Origin: Craspedostauros australis
Lineage: Eukaryota > Bacillariophyta > Bacillariophyceae > Mastogloiales > Achnanthaceae
Assembly (NCBI GenBank): GCA_026770025.1
Contig: JAMXDE010000013.1
Coordinates: 310,001-374,000 of the forward strand
DNA length: 64,000 nt
Reading direction: 5' to 3'
Positions 34,404 to 43,092 of the stretch are shown piece by piece; position 1 is the first letter of the stretch, and each line of letters begins with the position of its first letter. Both the position numbers and the translations under genes were made by a program. The notes under the pieces are model-generated. The model did no database searches. It worked only from the letters and a program-made list of their open reading frames with translations, and was not told the origin of the DNA.

Positions 34404-35240
34404 ATGCTTGGCGCCGCACCAACCAGCCGGCCAATTCAAGATCCAAGCACATCGCCGTCACCGCCACGCAACGTTTGGTGGGTAGACGAGCGGAGGCGGG
34501 AAGAGAGGTTGATTTGGGGCCGTCGTAGGCCCCAGAAACACGATCACAATTTGGCCCCAAATCGGCTGGTTGGTTTTGGCCTGTGTGTGGCACACACAGG
34601 CCATATCAGCGCCTTCGGATACTCAAGATGCCTCAGGAAGGCCAAGACGAAGGCACCCACGAAGTTTGAGGCTCGCGGAGCACCGGGAAGGTGTCCGCGC
34701 GGAGAGAAAGGTGGTTTTGAGGAGTTTTGGTTGGGGCTCGCCTGGCACCATTCGCGTGGCTTTGGCTGTGAGGGGCGATGGGAAGACGCCCCTCAATCAC
34801 CAAGCCACCCATACAAGATGCGTGCGGCATCAATTGGAGATGCACGTCGTGAAGTGTGCGCCACGGAGACGGTGTACAAGAGGCTGCAGCTGACCATATC
34901 TGCAGAATGGTCGTTGTTGGTGGGAGCAAGAAATGCACCACCACATCATCTTGTGGAGGTGCATCACGTCCGCCATGCACTCCCAGCCCAGTCTGGATGC
35001 ATCCACGTGTCGCCATGGAGTGTGGTAATGCACGAGGAGCGCTTGGAGGGGGTGAAAGGATCGTATGGACGAGATACGGATCCATATCTGAACTGTATCC
35101 ACATCGAAACTGATTTTTCGAAAACGATCTGTTTCGGTGTGTGGCTGCATTGCTGCATGCAGAGCCAATGTCTGAGGCCAACCTTCATGGAGTGGATAGC
35201 TGGGGGGTATGCAGAGCGAATGGTATGCACAGTTTGCTGA
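34404..35240 (+). CDS. Doubtful open frame inside the transposon
   Basis: ATG at 34404 opens 278 codons to TGA at 35240. The translation is rich in Arg, His, Trp and Cys with no recognisable domain; partly overlapping minus-strand frames are similarly long. It could be an unrelated passenger gene, a decayed nested insertion or chance. The gap between it and the left arm contains nothing else supported. Confidence 0.2.
   Translation: MLGAAPTSRPIQDPSTSPSPPRNVWWVDERRREERLIWGRRRPQKHDHNLAPNRLVGFGLCVAHTGHISAFGYSRCLRKAKTKAPTKFEARGAPGRCPRGEKGGFEEFWLGLAWHHSRGFGCEGRWEDAPQSPSHPYKMRAASIGDARREVCATETVYKRLQLTISAEWSLLVGARNAPPHHLVEVHHVRHALPAQSGCIHVSPWSVVMHEERLEGVKGSYGRDTDPYLNCIHIETDFSKTICFGVWLHCCMQSQCLRPTFMEWIAGGYAERMVCTVC
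34511..34602. repeat. Two adjacent perfect inverted repeats
   Basis: GATTTGGGGCC at 34511-34521 pairs with GGCCCCAAATC at 34553-34563. GGCCTGTGTGTG at 34578-34589 pairs with CACACACAGGCC at 34591-34602 with one base between. Both would form hairpins in single-stranded DNA or RNA. Confidence 0.8.
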
Positions 35241-35574
35241 AATACAAGGATGATCATGATGATCATGTGTGCTCATTGGAGGGCAACATTGTGGCATCAA
35301 CAATTTTTTCTCGGATCCACCACACAACACACAGCAAACCAACATGACTTCCACAATATTTTCTATACTCATTTAACTGCAATATTCTGATTAACAGATA
35401 GCCAGGCGTCTGAATGCAATGTTCATTTTTAATTTTAAGTGATGTGTTGTTGAGATATAGCATGATAAGCAGATATTGGATGTGCTTTTTGGACGGCCTC
35501 TAGACTCGTTTTAGTAGCCTGACCGGGCACCCACAAATCTCCACAACTAGTGTTATCGCGGCGACGCACAACCA
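35241..35574. other. Transposon interior, AT-rich, no gene
   Basis: Between the doubtful plus-strand frame and the transposase stop. Nothing recognisable. Confidence 0.5.
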
Positions 35575-38500
35575 TCACAAAATTTCCGTCCCATCATCCA
35601 ACACAGCCTCACTTTCTGCATTCACCTTTGCTGTGTGAGCATCACACCACCTCTGATTCTCCAATTCCTCTTCCTCTCTCTGCAACTCTTCTTCTCTTCG
35701 TTCCTCCTCTGTTGCAGCTGGCGCATTGTGGATCGCCACGATTTCAGATGCTGCTACTTTGCTTGTTGGGTTGGTGTTGGTTTCCGCCTTGATGAGAGCG
35801 GCCTGCTTCTTGTCCTTGCGTTGTTTGGCGTTGTACGCTGCAGACAGCGACGCTTTGACGCACATGGGATTTGCGTGCAGTTGTACGTACCAGTCAGTTT
35901 TGGTGCTGTTGTCGTTCATCAATTGTTCGTGTGCTTCGTGTTCGGATGGTCTGTTTTTCGGGTCCTTCGCAGACGCTTCACTGATGTCCTTCAATTTGTC
36001 CGCGATGTAGTCTGGTAGTTTCGCGTTGATCCGTACGGTTTTGCTCGCCCAGCCTGGCACTGCGAGTGGTGGGTGTTCAGTTTCGGCGGTCTTGTCCTTC
36101 AACTCCGCGGTGTTGTCGGACGGCAGACATCGTTGTGCGACTTGGAGGACTTTGCCGAACACAATTGCCTTGCTCTCTGCCGCTGTGCGCCCGAGTTTTC
36201 GCGTCTTGTCCGTCTTCCTGAACGATTCGGACGTTATCGGCAGCTTGTCGGACTTGTGTGTGTGAACAGCGACAACGCCCAGCTGTTTGATGATCCAGCC
36301 GTCCCATTCAGCACTCTTGACCACGACATCTTCCGTGATACCAGACGCTGCCACCAACCGCGCCTGGTCATCGTCATACTTCACCTCGTGAGTTTGACGT
36401 ACCTGTTGTCCGTTCGCGCGGAATCGTCGTTTTGGTGCGCCAGGAAGCGTGGTGATGTTGCCTTGGAGGGACGACGCGTTGACCAGTACCGTGGTGGTAC
36501 CCGCGATGTTACCAGCTTTCAGTGCAAGGAAGAGTTGGAACGGGGTCTTGATGTCCTTGCCACTTTGCACGTATTTTCGCAGTACACGGGTGATGTACGC
36601 AAAGTGGGTGTCCAGCATGCTCTTACCAGTTTGGGCCTCTGTGTAGATCCATGCGATGATTCTGGCCGCCTTTCGTGTCGCAAGGTTCTTGTTGAGTACC
36701 GATGTGATGAGCGCGATGTGCTCATGACTGGCGAAGCAACACGCGTTATTGCTCTGTTGGATGATTTCAGTCACGGATGGGAGAATGTCTTTGACCGTTT
36801 TTTGCAGGATGTCAAGTAGTCCACCAACTTGAAGTGTGTCTTGCGTCGGTCTTCCGCCGACCACAATGTCGATGAACTGATAAGTAAAAATGTCGTTGCG
36901 ACACGTGATGACCATCGCCCCAAGCAGTGACATTCCCTTCTTCCCCCAATATTCTTGTTGGGCTTCGCTTTGGCCTGTCGGTAGAATTTTTTGCTTATGG
37001 TCGAGTACCACATAGGCTCTTTCAGGCTTATCATTGAGCTCGGATTGATAAAAAGCGATTTGTCGGAATTGCACTTTGGCACGCACTTTGTGAGCCATGT
37101 AATTAACGATTTCGTCGGAGAATCCCGGTGCCGCCGCAAGCATTGATTGCAATTCGTCTGTGTGTTCTGCGAGTTCGTTGTCCTTAAGCATTGTGACAAA
37201 AGGAACAAAACGATCATCCACAAATCGCATTGCTGCGCCACAACGGTTGCATACTTTACGTGGTTGTTCGCTTGCGGTGGTCACAGGAATGTCATTTGTG
37301 ATGATTGGGATGTCGTTTGTGATGGTGGTGGTCTTCTTCCGCTTGTGCTTGTTGGTGCGTGGTTTGCGTTGATTGGTTGATGTGGATGTTGCCTTCTTCT
37401 TCTCCTTTTTGGTGGTGAGAGCGAACGCGGCCGAATGCATTGGATCGTCACACTGAAGCTGCATGTGGGAGGCGGTGAACTCCCATTTGAGGAACACAAC
37501 AAGCAGTTCGAGTGCATGCAAGAGAGAATCGGCTGTGCGCACATGTGGCGCGATGACGTCATCTGGCTCGTCGTTGTCGCTGTCGCTCTTGTCATTGGCA
37601 TCGTTTTGTTCCTCCTCGTCTGCTTCATACTTAGCCTTCAGGAGGTCTACTAGGCGCGAAATTGCCTGTTTGAGTTTCTCCGTCGCCATCCAGAAGTAGC
37701 TCTCGAAGGAAGAAAGGCCCGTCTTGATCTTGCTTTTGCGTGTGAGTAGGTGGGTCATGGTGGTGAACGCAGGCATTCCCACTGGGCTGTTGGTCGTTGA
37801 TGTGTACATGCCGAATAGTTGTTCGATAGTCGTGCTTCCTCGATCGAACACGGGGACATTTTCGAATTTGACGCCTCCGTACTGTACCGTGTGACTCAGG
37901 CCTGCCTTGTACGTAGCGGTGGTCACAAGGAACGATGCCACAGCAGACAGATCGCAAGCGCGCACGCGATACTGGAGAACCTTTGGAGGGATGCTTTCGC
38001 CATGACTCAACATGTCATAGTAGCGACGCAAGGTGCTTGCCTGGCTTTGTGTGACGATGTCGCGTTTTGGGAGCATGCGCGCCTTCTGTTCCTCCGATAG
38101 TCCATGTGCATGCCTTTCCAGGATAGTAGTGCACAGTGCGTATGGCGCAGACACGGCCAAAGCAGCTCTCACCGTGCGGGATGATTCGGATTCTCCAAGC
38201 AAACCCAGGGTGTAGAGGTTAGATGCCAACATCACAGGAGGAAGCTCCACGTTGCTGCGTATGTATGTAAGTACCTGTTCCATCTGACGAGTTGGCATGT
38301 CCTCCTCTGGGAGCAGGACAGTCCAAAGTGCAGACGATAGGACACTCCACATCTGTTTCACATAGCTCCAGATGGTCCGATCGTGTGTGCCTGCAAGAAC
38401 GAATCCTTTCTTGGGCATGTGGTGCAACAGTTCTGGATCTAGGTTAGATCCAAGCACTGCAATCACATCGACGATGGCATCACGCCTCCAGTTTCCCGCC

Positions 38501-39087
38501 TCTTCTGGATCGTGCCCGAACTGGCCTCCTCTCCTGTTCCTGCTGGCACGTGTTCGTTGCTCCTTGCCGTTGTCCTCGTACGCGCTGTCGCTATCGCTAG
38601 AGGCATCTGCGTAGCCCCCAGCAACAACAGCATTGCAGCGACGAGGGAGCCTCGCTGGTGGGGTCGGCGCGACAGGTGGTGCAACGTCAGCTGCAGCATG
38701 GGGCGGCGCGTTCACGATAACGCTCACCACTGCTCCATCGCCGACACCTCGTCCCTCCGAACGCACCTCGACGTGGGAGTCGTCGTAGACGCATCCGTTG
38801 TTGTCAAGGATGTGAACGTACACGTGCAGCTCGCGAGCGTGCGCATGCATACCGTTCGGGACGAGGTTGCCATCCGCTGCATGCATCGGCTTCACATCCA
38901 TCACTCGCGTGATGGTGCTCTGCTTCCTCAACGTAGCGGACGGCTTGTCGGGCAACAGTTGCTCTGCAGTCGGCAACAGGAATCCCTTCGAATCGAAGGG
39001 AGCAGACACAGGGTGAGCACGTGGTTTCTTACTGGGGGAGGGGTTGGCATCGTTGGAGAGGGCCTTGGGGGTGGTAGAGAGAGGCAT
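35575..39087 (-). CDS. Transposase-like protein of the TIR element (1170 residues)
   Basis: ATG at 39087, uninterrupted. The N-terminal 200 residues are Pro and Ala-rich. A Cys/His-rich patch sits near residue 540-615 (HMQLQCDDPMHSAAF, then CNRCGAAM), a possible DNA-binding zinc structure with a basic linker between. The candidate catalytic core comes next: YVVLDHKQKILPTGQSEAQQ near 695, IIQQSNNACCF near 780 and WIYTEAQTGKSMLDTHFAYI near 815. This order D, N, E looks like the RNase H-fold DDE core, and resembles transposase-like proteins in other eukaryotes with E.Q..FFGKRG and SEPQ.GK motifs (recalled, not searched). In relatives I expect D in place of the middle Asn. An acidic tail rich in Glu closes it. 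Function as a transposase is inferred from the terminal repeats. Confidence 0.7.
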   Translation of the reverse strand: MPLSTTPKALSNDANPSPSKKPRAHPVSAPFDSKGFLLPTAEQLLPDKPSATLRKQSTITRVMDVKPMHAADGNLVPNGMHAHARELHVYVHILDNNGCVYDDSHVEVRSEGRGVGDGAVVSVIVNAPPHAAADVAPPVAPTPPARLPRRCNAVVAGGYADASSDSDSAYEDNGKEQRTRASRNRRGGQFGHDPEEAGNWRRDAIVDVIAVLGSNLDPELLHHMPKKGFVLAGTHDRTIWSYVKQMWSVLSSALWTVLLPEEDMPTRQMEQVLTYIRSNVELPPVMLASNLYTLGLLGESESSRTVRAALAVSAPYALCTTILERHAHGLSEEQKARMLPKRDIVTQSQASTLRRYYDMLSHGESIPPKVLQYRVRACDLSAVASFLVTTATYKAGLSHTVQYGGVKFENVPVFDRGSTTIEQLFGMYTSTTNSPVGMPAFTTMTHLLTRKSKIKTGLSSFESYFWMATEKLKQAISRLVDLLKAKYEADEEEQNDANDKSDSDNDEPDDVIAPHVRTADSLLHALELLVVFLKWEFTASHMQLQCDDPMHSAAFALTTKKEKKKATSTSTNQRKPRTNKHKRKKTTTITNDIPIITNDIPVTTASEQPRKVCNRCGAAMRFVDDRFVPFVTMLKDNELAEHTDELQSMLAAAPGFSDEIVNYMAHKVRAKVQFRQIAFYQSELNDKPERAYVVLDHKQKILPTGQSEAQQEYWGKKGMSLLGAMVITCRNDIFTYQFIDIVVGGRPTQDTLQVGGLLDILQKTVKDILPSVTEIIQQSNNACCFASHEHIALITSVLNKNLATRKAARIIAWIYTEAQTGKSMLDTHFAYITRVLRKYVQSGKDIKTPFQLFLALKAGNIAGTTTVLVNASSLQGNITTLPGAPKRRFRANGQQVRQTHEVKYDDDQARLVAASGITEDVVVKSAEWDGWIIKQLGVVAVHTHKSDKLPITSESFRKTDKTRKLGRTAAESKAIVFGKVLQVAQRCLPSDNTAELKDKTAETEHPPLAVPGWASKTVRINAKLPDYIADKLKDISEASAKDPKNRPSEHEAHEQLMNDNSTKTDWYVQLHANPMCVKASLSAAYNAKQRKDKKQAALIKAETNTNPTSKVAASEIVAIHNAPAATEEERREEELQREEEELENQRWCDAHTAKVNAESEAVLDDGTEIL

Positions 39088-39201
39088 GATGTAGCTGTTG
39101 GTGTAGAGTAGTGTTGTTTGCTAGTTCGATGTGATGGTGTGCACTGGTCTGAGCCGAAGTGAGGACAGGAGAGCATGGGATGATGAGTGGACCATTCGTT
39201 G

Positions 39202-39228
39202 ACAACAGCAACAACAACAACAACAACA

Positions 39229-39267
<39 letters not shown>

Positions 39268-39278
39268 GCTACTACTAG
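39202..39278. repeat. (AAC)n and (TAC)n microsatellite upstream of the transposase
   Basis: AAC units at 39202-39230 followed by TAC units at 39231-39278, about 115 bp upstream of the transposase ATG. Confidence 0.9.
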
Positions 39279-39608
39279 TCTGACGAGAACGGGCATGGAG
39301 CGAAAGGGCGAGTGTGCAGGGCATTGGCGAGGACAGTTGTGAATGGAGCCAAAGTGTGGCGCGATTTTGCGAAATGATGGAGATGATGTGTTTTGTGTGA
39401 TGTGTTTTGTGTCATGTGTTTTGTGACGAGCAGAATGCGGAATCAGGTGCCACATGCTAACGTGTAATTAACGCGTACCAAACCACCGGCACCTTCGGAA
39501 GCAAGTCCGTGACTGATCACCTCACGATAAATAAATGAGAACATCATCGAACCTTCTGCCAATAACAACGGGTTTTGTGCTGTTGGACCCACGCGACTAG
39601 AATGAACA

Positions 39609-39774
39609 TATAGATCGATCCATAAAACTTAAAACAGGATATACATCAAAAATCGATCGGTTAATTATTTGTAAGAAGATTATAAGGATTACGAATATGT
39701 GCTTGGTTTGGATATCGAAGATGAAAAGTTAGAATGCCCGTTTCAAACGAGTGGTCGACTCACTCGGGGGGCTC
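39609..39774 (-). repeat. Right terminal inverted repeat
   Basis: Reverse complement of the left arm with the same outermost 37 bases and a shared block around 39684-39706. Confidence 0.85.
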
Positions 39775-39957
39775 GTAAGTTGTATGGCGTGATGACAGGC
39801 TTGGTGTAAAAAGAAACCGTTGTTGAATCGTTCCCTGCGGTGTGGTCCGTGGCGCGCCTTTGCTGAGCCTCCTGATTGTGCCTTGTGCTTCGCTCAGTGT
39901 CCTCTCTCTTGTAAGTGGTGAGCATTGGTGCCCACAAAGCTCCTAGTCCTGCCTAAT

Positions 39958-40635
39958 TCAGGCATCGTAAGCAGAGTCGAAGAACTCCTTTTCGAACTGG
40001 ACAGCTTCCATGAACTTTTTGGCTGCAGCCTTCTTTGCGTCCGCACCCTCTGTCACACCTTCCTTGTCCAACATGTAACGCATGTGGTTGACGACGCTTT
40101 CGAAATAGTCCCCTGAGTGCAAGTCCACCCACTCGAAGCACTCGAAGCGTTCTCGCACGGTGCCACCCAACACGCGAACGCCCCAGCTCATGTAGGTCCA
40201 CTCGCACACGGTGATGACAGCGAGGATCTCGATCAACGTCCCGTTGTGAGCGGTCTCTTTCAGCAAATTGATGAAGGCGATGGTGCACTCAGAGCTGGGG
40301 GTGTTATCGCGCTCTTCGTCGGACACTCCAAGTTCGTCAAAGCAACGTTGGAAGTAGGTGGCCTCCTTGGACGTGAGGAGTGCTGCGTACTGGCACAGCG
40401 GGATGCGATCGTCGAGGGACCGGGCCTTGGCAATGACGCTGCAAAGAAGTTGGACGCCCGCATCGAGGAAGCGAAAGTCCTGAATCAGGTAGCGCTTCAG
40501 CACGTCATTGTCGATGGTTCCGGCAGCGATTTCGTTGGTGAACTTGTGATTGACAACTTTCTCCCATTCTTCGCCGGCTGCAACTCGCATCTCCTCGGTG
40601 AATCGGTCCGCGTCTTTCGCTGTTTCGTTCGACAT
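39958..40635 (-). CDS. TenA/THI-4 family protein (aminopyrimidine aminohydrolase or thiaminase-II type)
   Basis: A 225-residue protein from ATG 40635; codons further upstream lack an ATG. TenA features are visible: EWEKVVNHKFTNEIAAGTIDNDVLKRYLIQDFRFLD has the F..Y..QD..FL pattern of the first helices, and ITVCEWTYMSWG matches the active-site region with a Cys and Tyr, though the usual PC context differs. A Glu near the end (QFEKEFFDSAYDA) sits where the family's acid residue lies. The family salvages the pyrimidine of degraded thiamin or hydrolyses thiamin. The 178-bp gap to the transposon's right end means the element inserted just downstream of this gene's stop. Which TenA subclass is uncertain. 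Confidence 0.85.
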   Translation of the reverse strand: MSNETAKDADRFTEEMRVAAGEEWEKVVNHKFTNEIAAGTIDNDVLKRYLIQDFRFLDAGVQLLCSVIAKARSLDDRIPLCQYAALLTSKEATYFQRCFDELGVSDEERDNTPSSECTIAFINLLKETAHNGTLIEILAVITVCEWTYMSWGVRVLGGTVRERFECFEWVDLHSGDYFESVVNHMRYMLDKEGVTEGADAKKAAAKKFMEAVQFEKEFFDSAYDA

Positions 40636-41142
40636 AGTTGTAGGTACGGTATGGTATGGTATGGTATGGTGAGATTGTGGCAATCCTGAGATATGATCCT
40701 TGTTCGTCGCTTTCTTTGGCTGTTGTTACTGAACAGATGGAGGTGGCGCTCGTTGGATGGTTGCGGTTGCTTTCGTGTTTCGAGCGACTGTTTCTTGAGA
40801 CCCCAACGTGTGAAATTGTGGAGAGGATTTGTTTTGTGACGATCGAAAATCTTTGTTCAAGGCTGACTCGTGGCACGTCTGTCTGACGTTCGCCACATGA
40901 ATCTTCGTCATCAAGCTCCCACGTCGCTGTAGAACGTGCTACGCGTACATAATACTATTATGAATAGAGCAGAGTGGGCCAGGGCAGAGTCCCTGTACCT
41001 TCACCCACATAGATACGTATCAGTAGCTGTAGTATTCTATGGTATAATATTATACTGTACACATCAAGACCCACCAATGAAATGTTTCTCGCTCATGCGT
41101 GGGTGTGGAAGGGGGCGTCTACTGTGGAGTTACTCTGTTTGT
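40636..41142. promoter_or_regulatory. Upstream region of the TenA gene, with an AT-rich word
   Basis: No gene. TATAATATTATAC at 41043-41055 repeats exactly the 13-mer found at 3833-3845 upstream of a SET gene. A role as a promoter element is a guess. Confidence 0.3.
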
Positions 41143-43092
41143 TCAACTACCACCATCAACATCATCAACATCATCACCATCACCATCACCTCCCTCATCT
41201 CTGTGCAGTGTCTTGACATCTTCCATTGCTGCTAACGCTTCCGTCACAAACGCAGGGACGAATAGGCTCTGTTCATGATCCGCAAACACGATGCGCTGCG
41301 CTATGCGGAGATTTGCAATCTTCTCTTCAATATCAGTACGCGGCAAGTCACGGAGGGCCTGCAAAGTGCCTTGCGGATCCTGAACGAAGTCCTTCTCCCC
41401 AATGAAGACCGCGAATGCCTCCATGTTTGGCAGACTCGTCTTGAGTGTGGGTGAGAACGTTGGGTACCAGTCGCTGATGATGACGGGGATGCAGCCCACC
41501 CGCATGCTGCGGATGAGAGAATGGGAATGGGGTGTATCACCACGGATGACCAAGCAGAACTGAGACGATGAGAACCTTTCCTTCCAGATCCGTCGGTTGG
41601 GCAATCCGTATCCCATGCAATTATCTTGCGCGTTGGCATCGCGGCCGTTGTTCCCTCTGCTGTTGTGCATATTGCGTATGTTGTCCATGTTGCCTTTGCC
41701 ATCGTGCGCACGTGGATACCGCTGTTGAGTAAGGTTGGTGTGCGTCAACGGAGCATGTCGATAGATGGTGGAGTTGTACAAGGATCCAGTCGTTCGTGTC
41801 TGGTAGAATATGTGATGCTTCGCCGTATCGAATCGTTGCATGCTTGCTGGGATCAGATCAAGCCCACAGCTTGACTGGCATCCCAACCCGAGTGAGAAAG
41901 ACGATCGCGTCACCGGTGTCATGGGTCCAGCCATGGTCTCGTAGTCGTTGCCTGCCAGCACGCCGTTCCCATGTGCCTCCCACATGGCACGCACATCAAA
42001 AGACATCGCAACGGTGATGTTCTGCAGGTCGTTGTACCATCGCGCCAATGCACGAACCTTGCCCACATCTCCGTGATGGAAAGTGACCAACGCTGTTGAT
42101 AGCAAGACGTGGTTGTGCCTGTGCTTGTACTGGCTGTAGATGGGATGCGCCAGAAGCTCGCGGAAGGTGAGCTCGAACAGATCGGCGGTAGGCAATCCAC
42201 CAAAGCTGGCGGCGGGGCTGTGACCGTCGCCACGTTCATCCTGATGCTTGTCGTACCATTCCTGCACCTGCTTGGACAGCTTCATCTTGCCTGGCTGCCA
42301 CGTGAGGATTTGGCCCGGAAGGAAAGAGATGATGAAGACCTGAGCTTGTTCCGGATCGTACGTTCGCAATGGGTGGCGTTCCAACGCAACGAGCATGTCC
42401 TCGTCGGAGCGGTTGTCATCACCGTATCGTTGGACAAACATGGGGGCGCCGATGCGATGGCCCTGATAGTGAGGGCTGCCTTTGCGCAGGACTGAAAAGT
42501 CGGATCGATTGTAGACAAAGTACCGAGCTGAGAAAGATTCCAGGGAACGGGCGATCTGTACTTGCTGTTCCGTACCGTGCTGTGCTCTGCCAACCGTTGC
42601 TTGTGTTGCTCCCCTTTCCATTGATTCGAATGGATGCGATGCATTGGCCGCCTCAGGTTTCTGCGTCATCAGATCGGAGGACTGACTGACTGCATCCGTG
42701 ACGACCAACACATCACCGGCCGATGGCAACAATGGGTGCTTCTGGTTCGGATCAGCTCCTGCCTTGCTCAGCGCTGTGGCCAGCATGCACATGAGGATCA
42801 GCCAGCAGATGATCACAATCGGAAAGACGAGACCGAGTGTTCTCAGTCCGATGCGACAACAGCGCCTTCCTTTTGGTTGCTTGGGAGAAACACCTGCATC
42901 ATTGTATCTGCGCATCTGGCTTTGTGCATTCCTGTTCGCTGCGGTGACAATTGCGCTGTTTGCTTTGCCCACATCAACTCTCCTTGCGTTGATGGAGGAC
43001 GTTACAGGCTCATAGAAGAAACTCAATGTGGTGTTCTCCGCATGTTTGGCATCGGTGCTCGTACTCGTCCTGTGTTCGGAGCCGTCAGCCAT
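41143..43092 (-). CDS. Exostosin-family glycosyltransferase (GT47-like), type II membrane protein
   Basis: A 649-residue protein from ATG 43092; the frame is open further upstream to 43212 without an ATG. A single membrane segment at about residues 82-107 (GLVFPIVIICWLILMCML) after a basic cytosolic tail gives a type II Golgi-like topology. Conserved exostosin features: FFVYNRS-like FVYNRSDF near the start of the lumenal part, and SSSQFCLVIRGDTPHSHSLIRSMRVGCIPVIISDWYPTF, the sugar-nucleotide binding region. In the family this domain transfers sugars during polysaccharide or cell wall glycan synthesis; the acceptor here is unknown. The C-terminus is an Asp/Gly repeat made by a GAT/CACCAT microsatellite (41150-41195). 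No intron is needed. Confidence 0.88.
   Translation of the reverse strand: MADGSEHRTSTSTDAKHAENTTLSFFYEPVTSSINARRVDVGKANSAIVTAANRNAQSQMRRYNDAGVSPKQPKGRRCCRIGLRTLGLVFPIVIICWLILMCMLATALSKAGADPNQKHPLLPSAGDVLVVTDAVSQSSDLMTQKPEAANASHPFESMERGATQATVGRAQHGTEQQVQIARSLESFSARYFVYNRSDFSVLRKGSPHYQGHRIGAPMFVQRYGDDNRSDEDMLVALERHPLRTYDPEQAQVFIISFLPGQILTWQPGKMKLSKQVQEWYDKHQDERGDGHSPAASFGGLPTADLFELTFRELLAHPIYSQYKHRHNHVLLSTALVTFHHGDVGKVRALARWYNDLQNITVAMSFDVRAMWEAHGNGVLAGNDYETMAGPMTPVTRSSFSLGLGCQSSCGLDLIPASMQRFDTAKHHIFYQTRTTGSLYNSTIYRHAPLTHTNLTQQRYPRAHDGKGNMDNIRNMHNSRGNNGRDANAQDNCMGYGLPNRRIWKERFSSSQFCLVIRGDTPHSHSLIRSMRVGCIPVIISDWYPTFSPTLKTSLPNMEAFAVFIGEKDFVQDPQGTLQALRDLPRTDIEEKIANLRIAQRIVFADHEQSLFVPAFVTEALAAMEDVKTLHRDEGGDGDGDDVDDVDGGS

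Larger units (their letters stand above)
33720..39778. mobile_element. DNA transposon with long terminal inverted repeats, superfamily not assigned
   Basis: The element body is 33724-39774 (6051 bp). Both ends start with GAGCCCCCCGAGTGAGTCGA read inward, and 37 bp are identical. A candidate 4-bp target duplication GTAA lies at 33720-33723 and 39775-39778. The arms stay alignable without gaps for about 166 bp, including a second identical block at offset 68. The only long coding sequence inside is the minus-strand transposase 35575-39087. The long arms, DDE-like residues and short duplication suggest a cut-and-paste element. The superfamily is uncertain: it is not recognisably hAT, piggyBac, Mutator or Mariner by eye. 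Confidence 0.85.
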
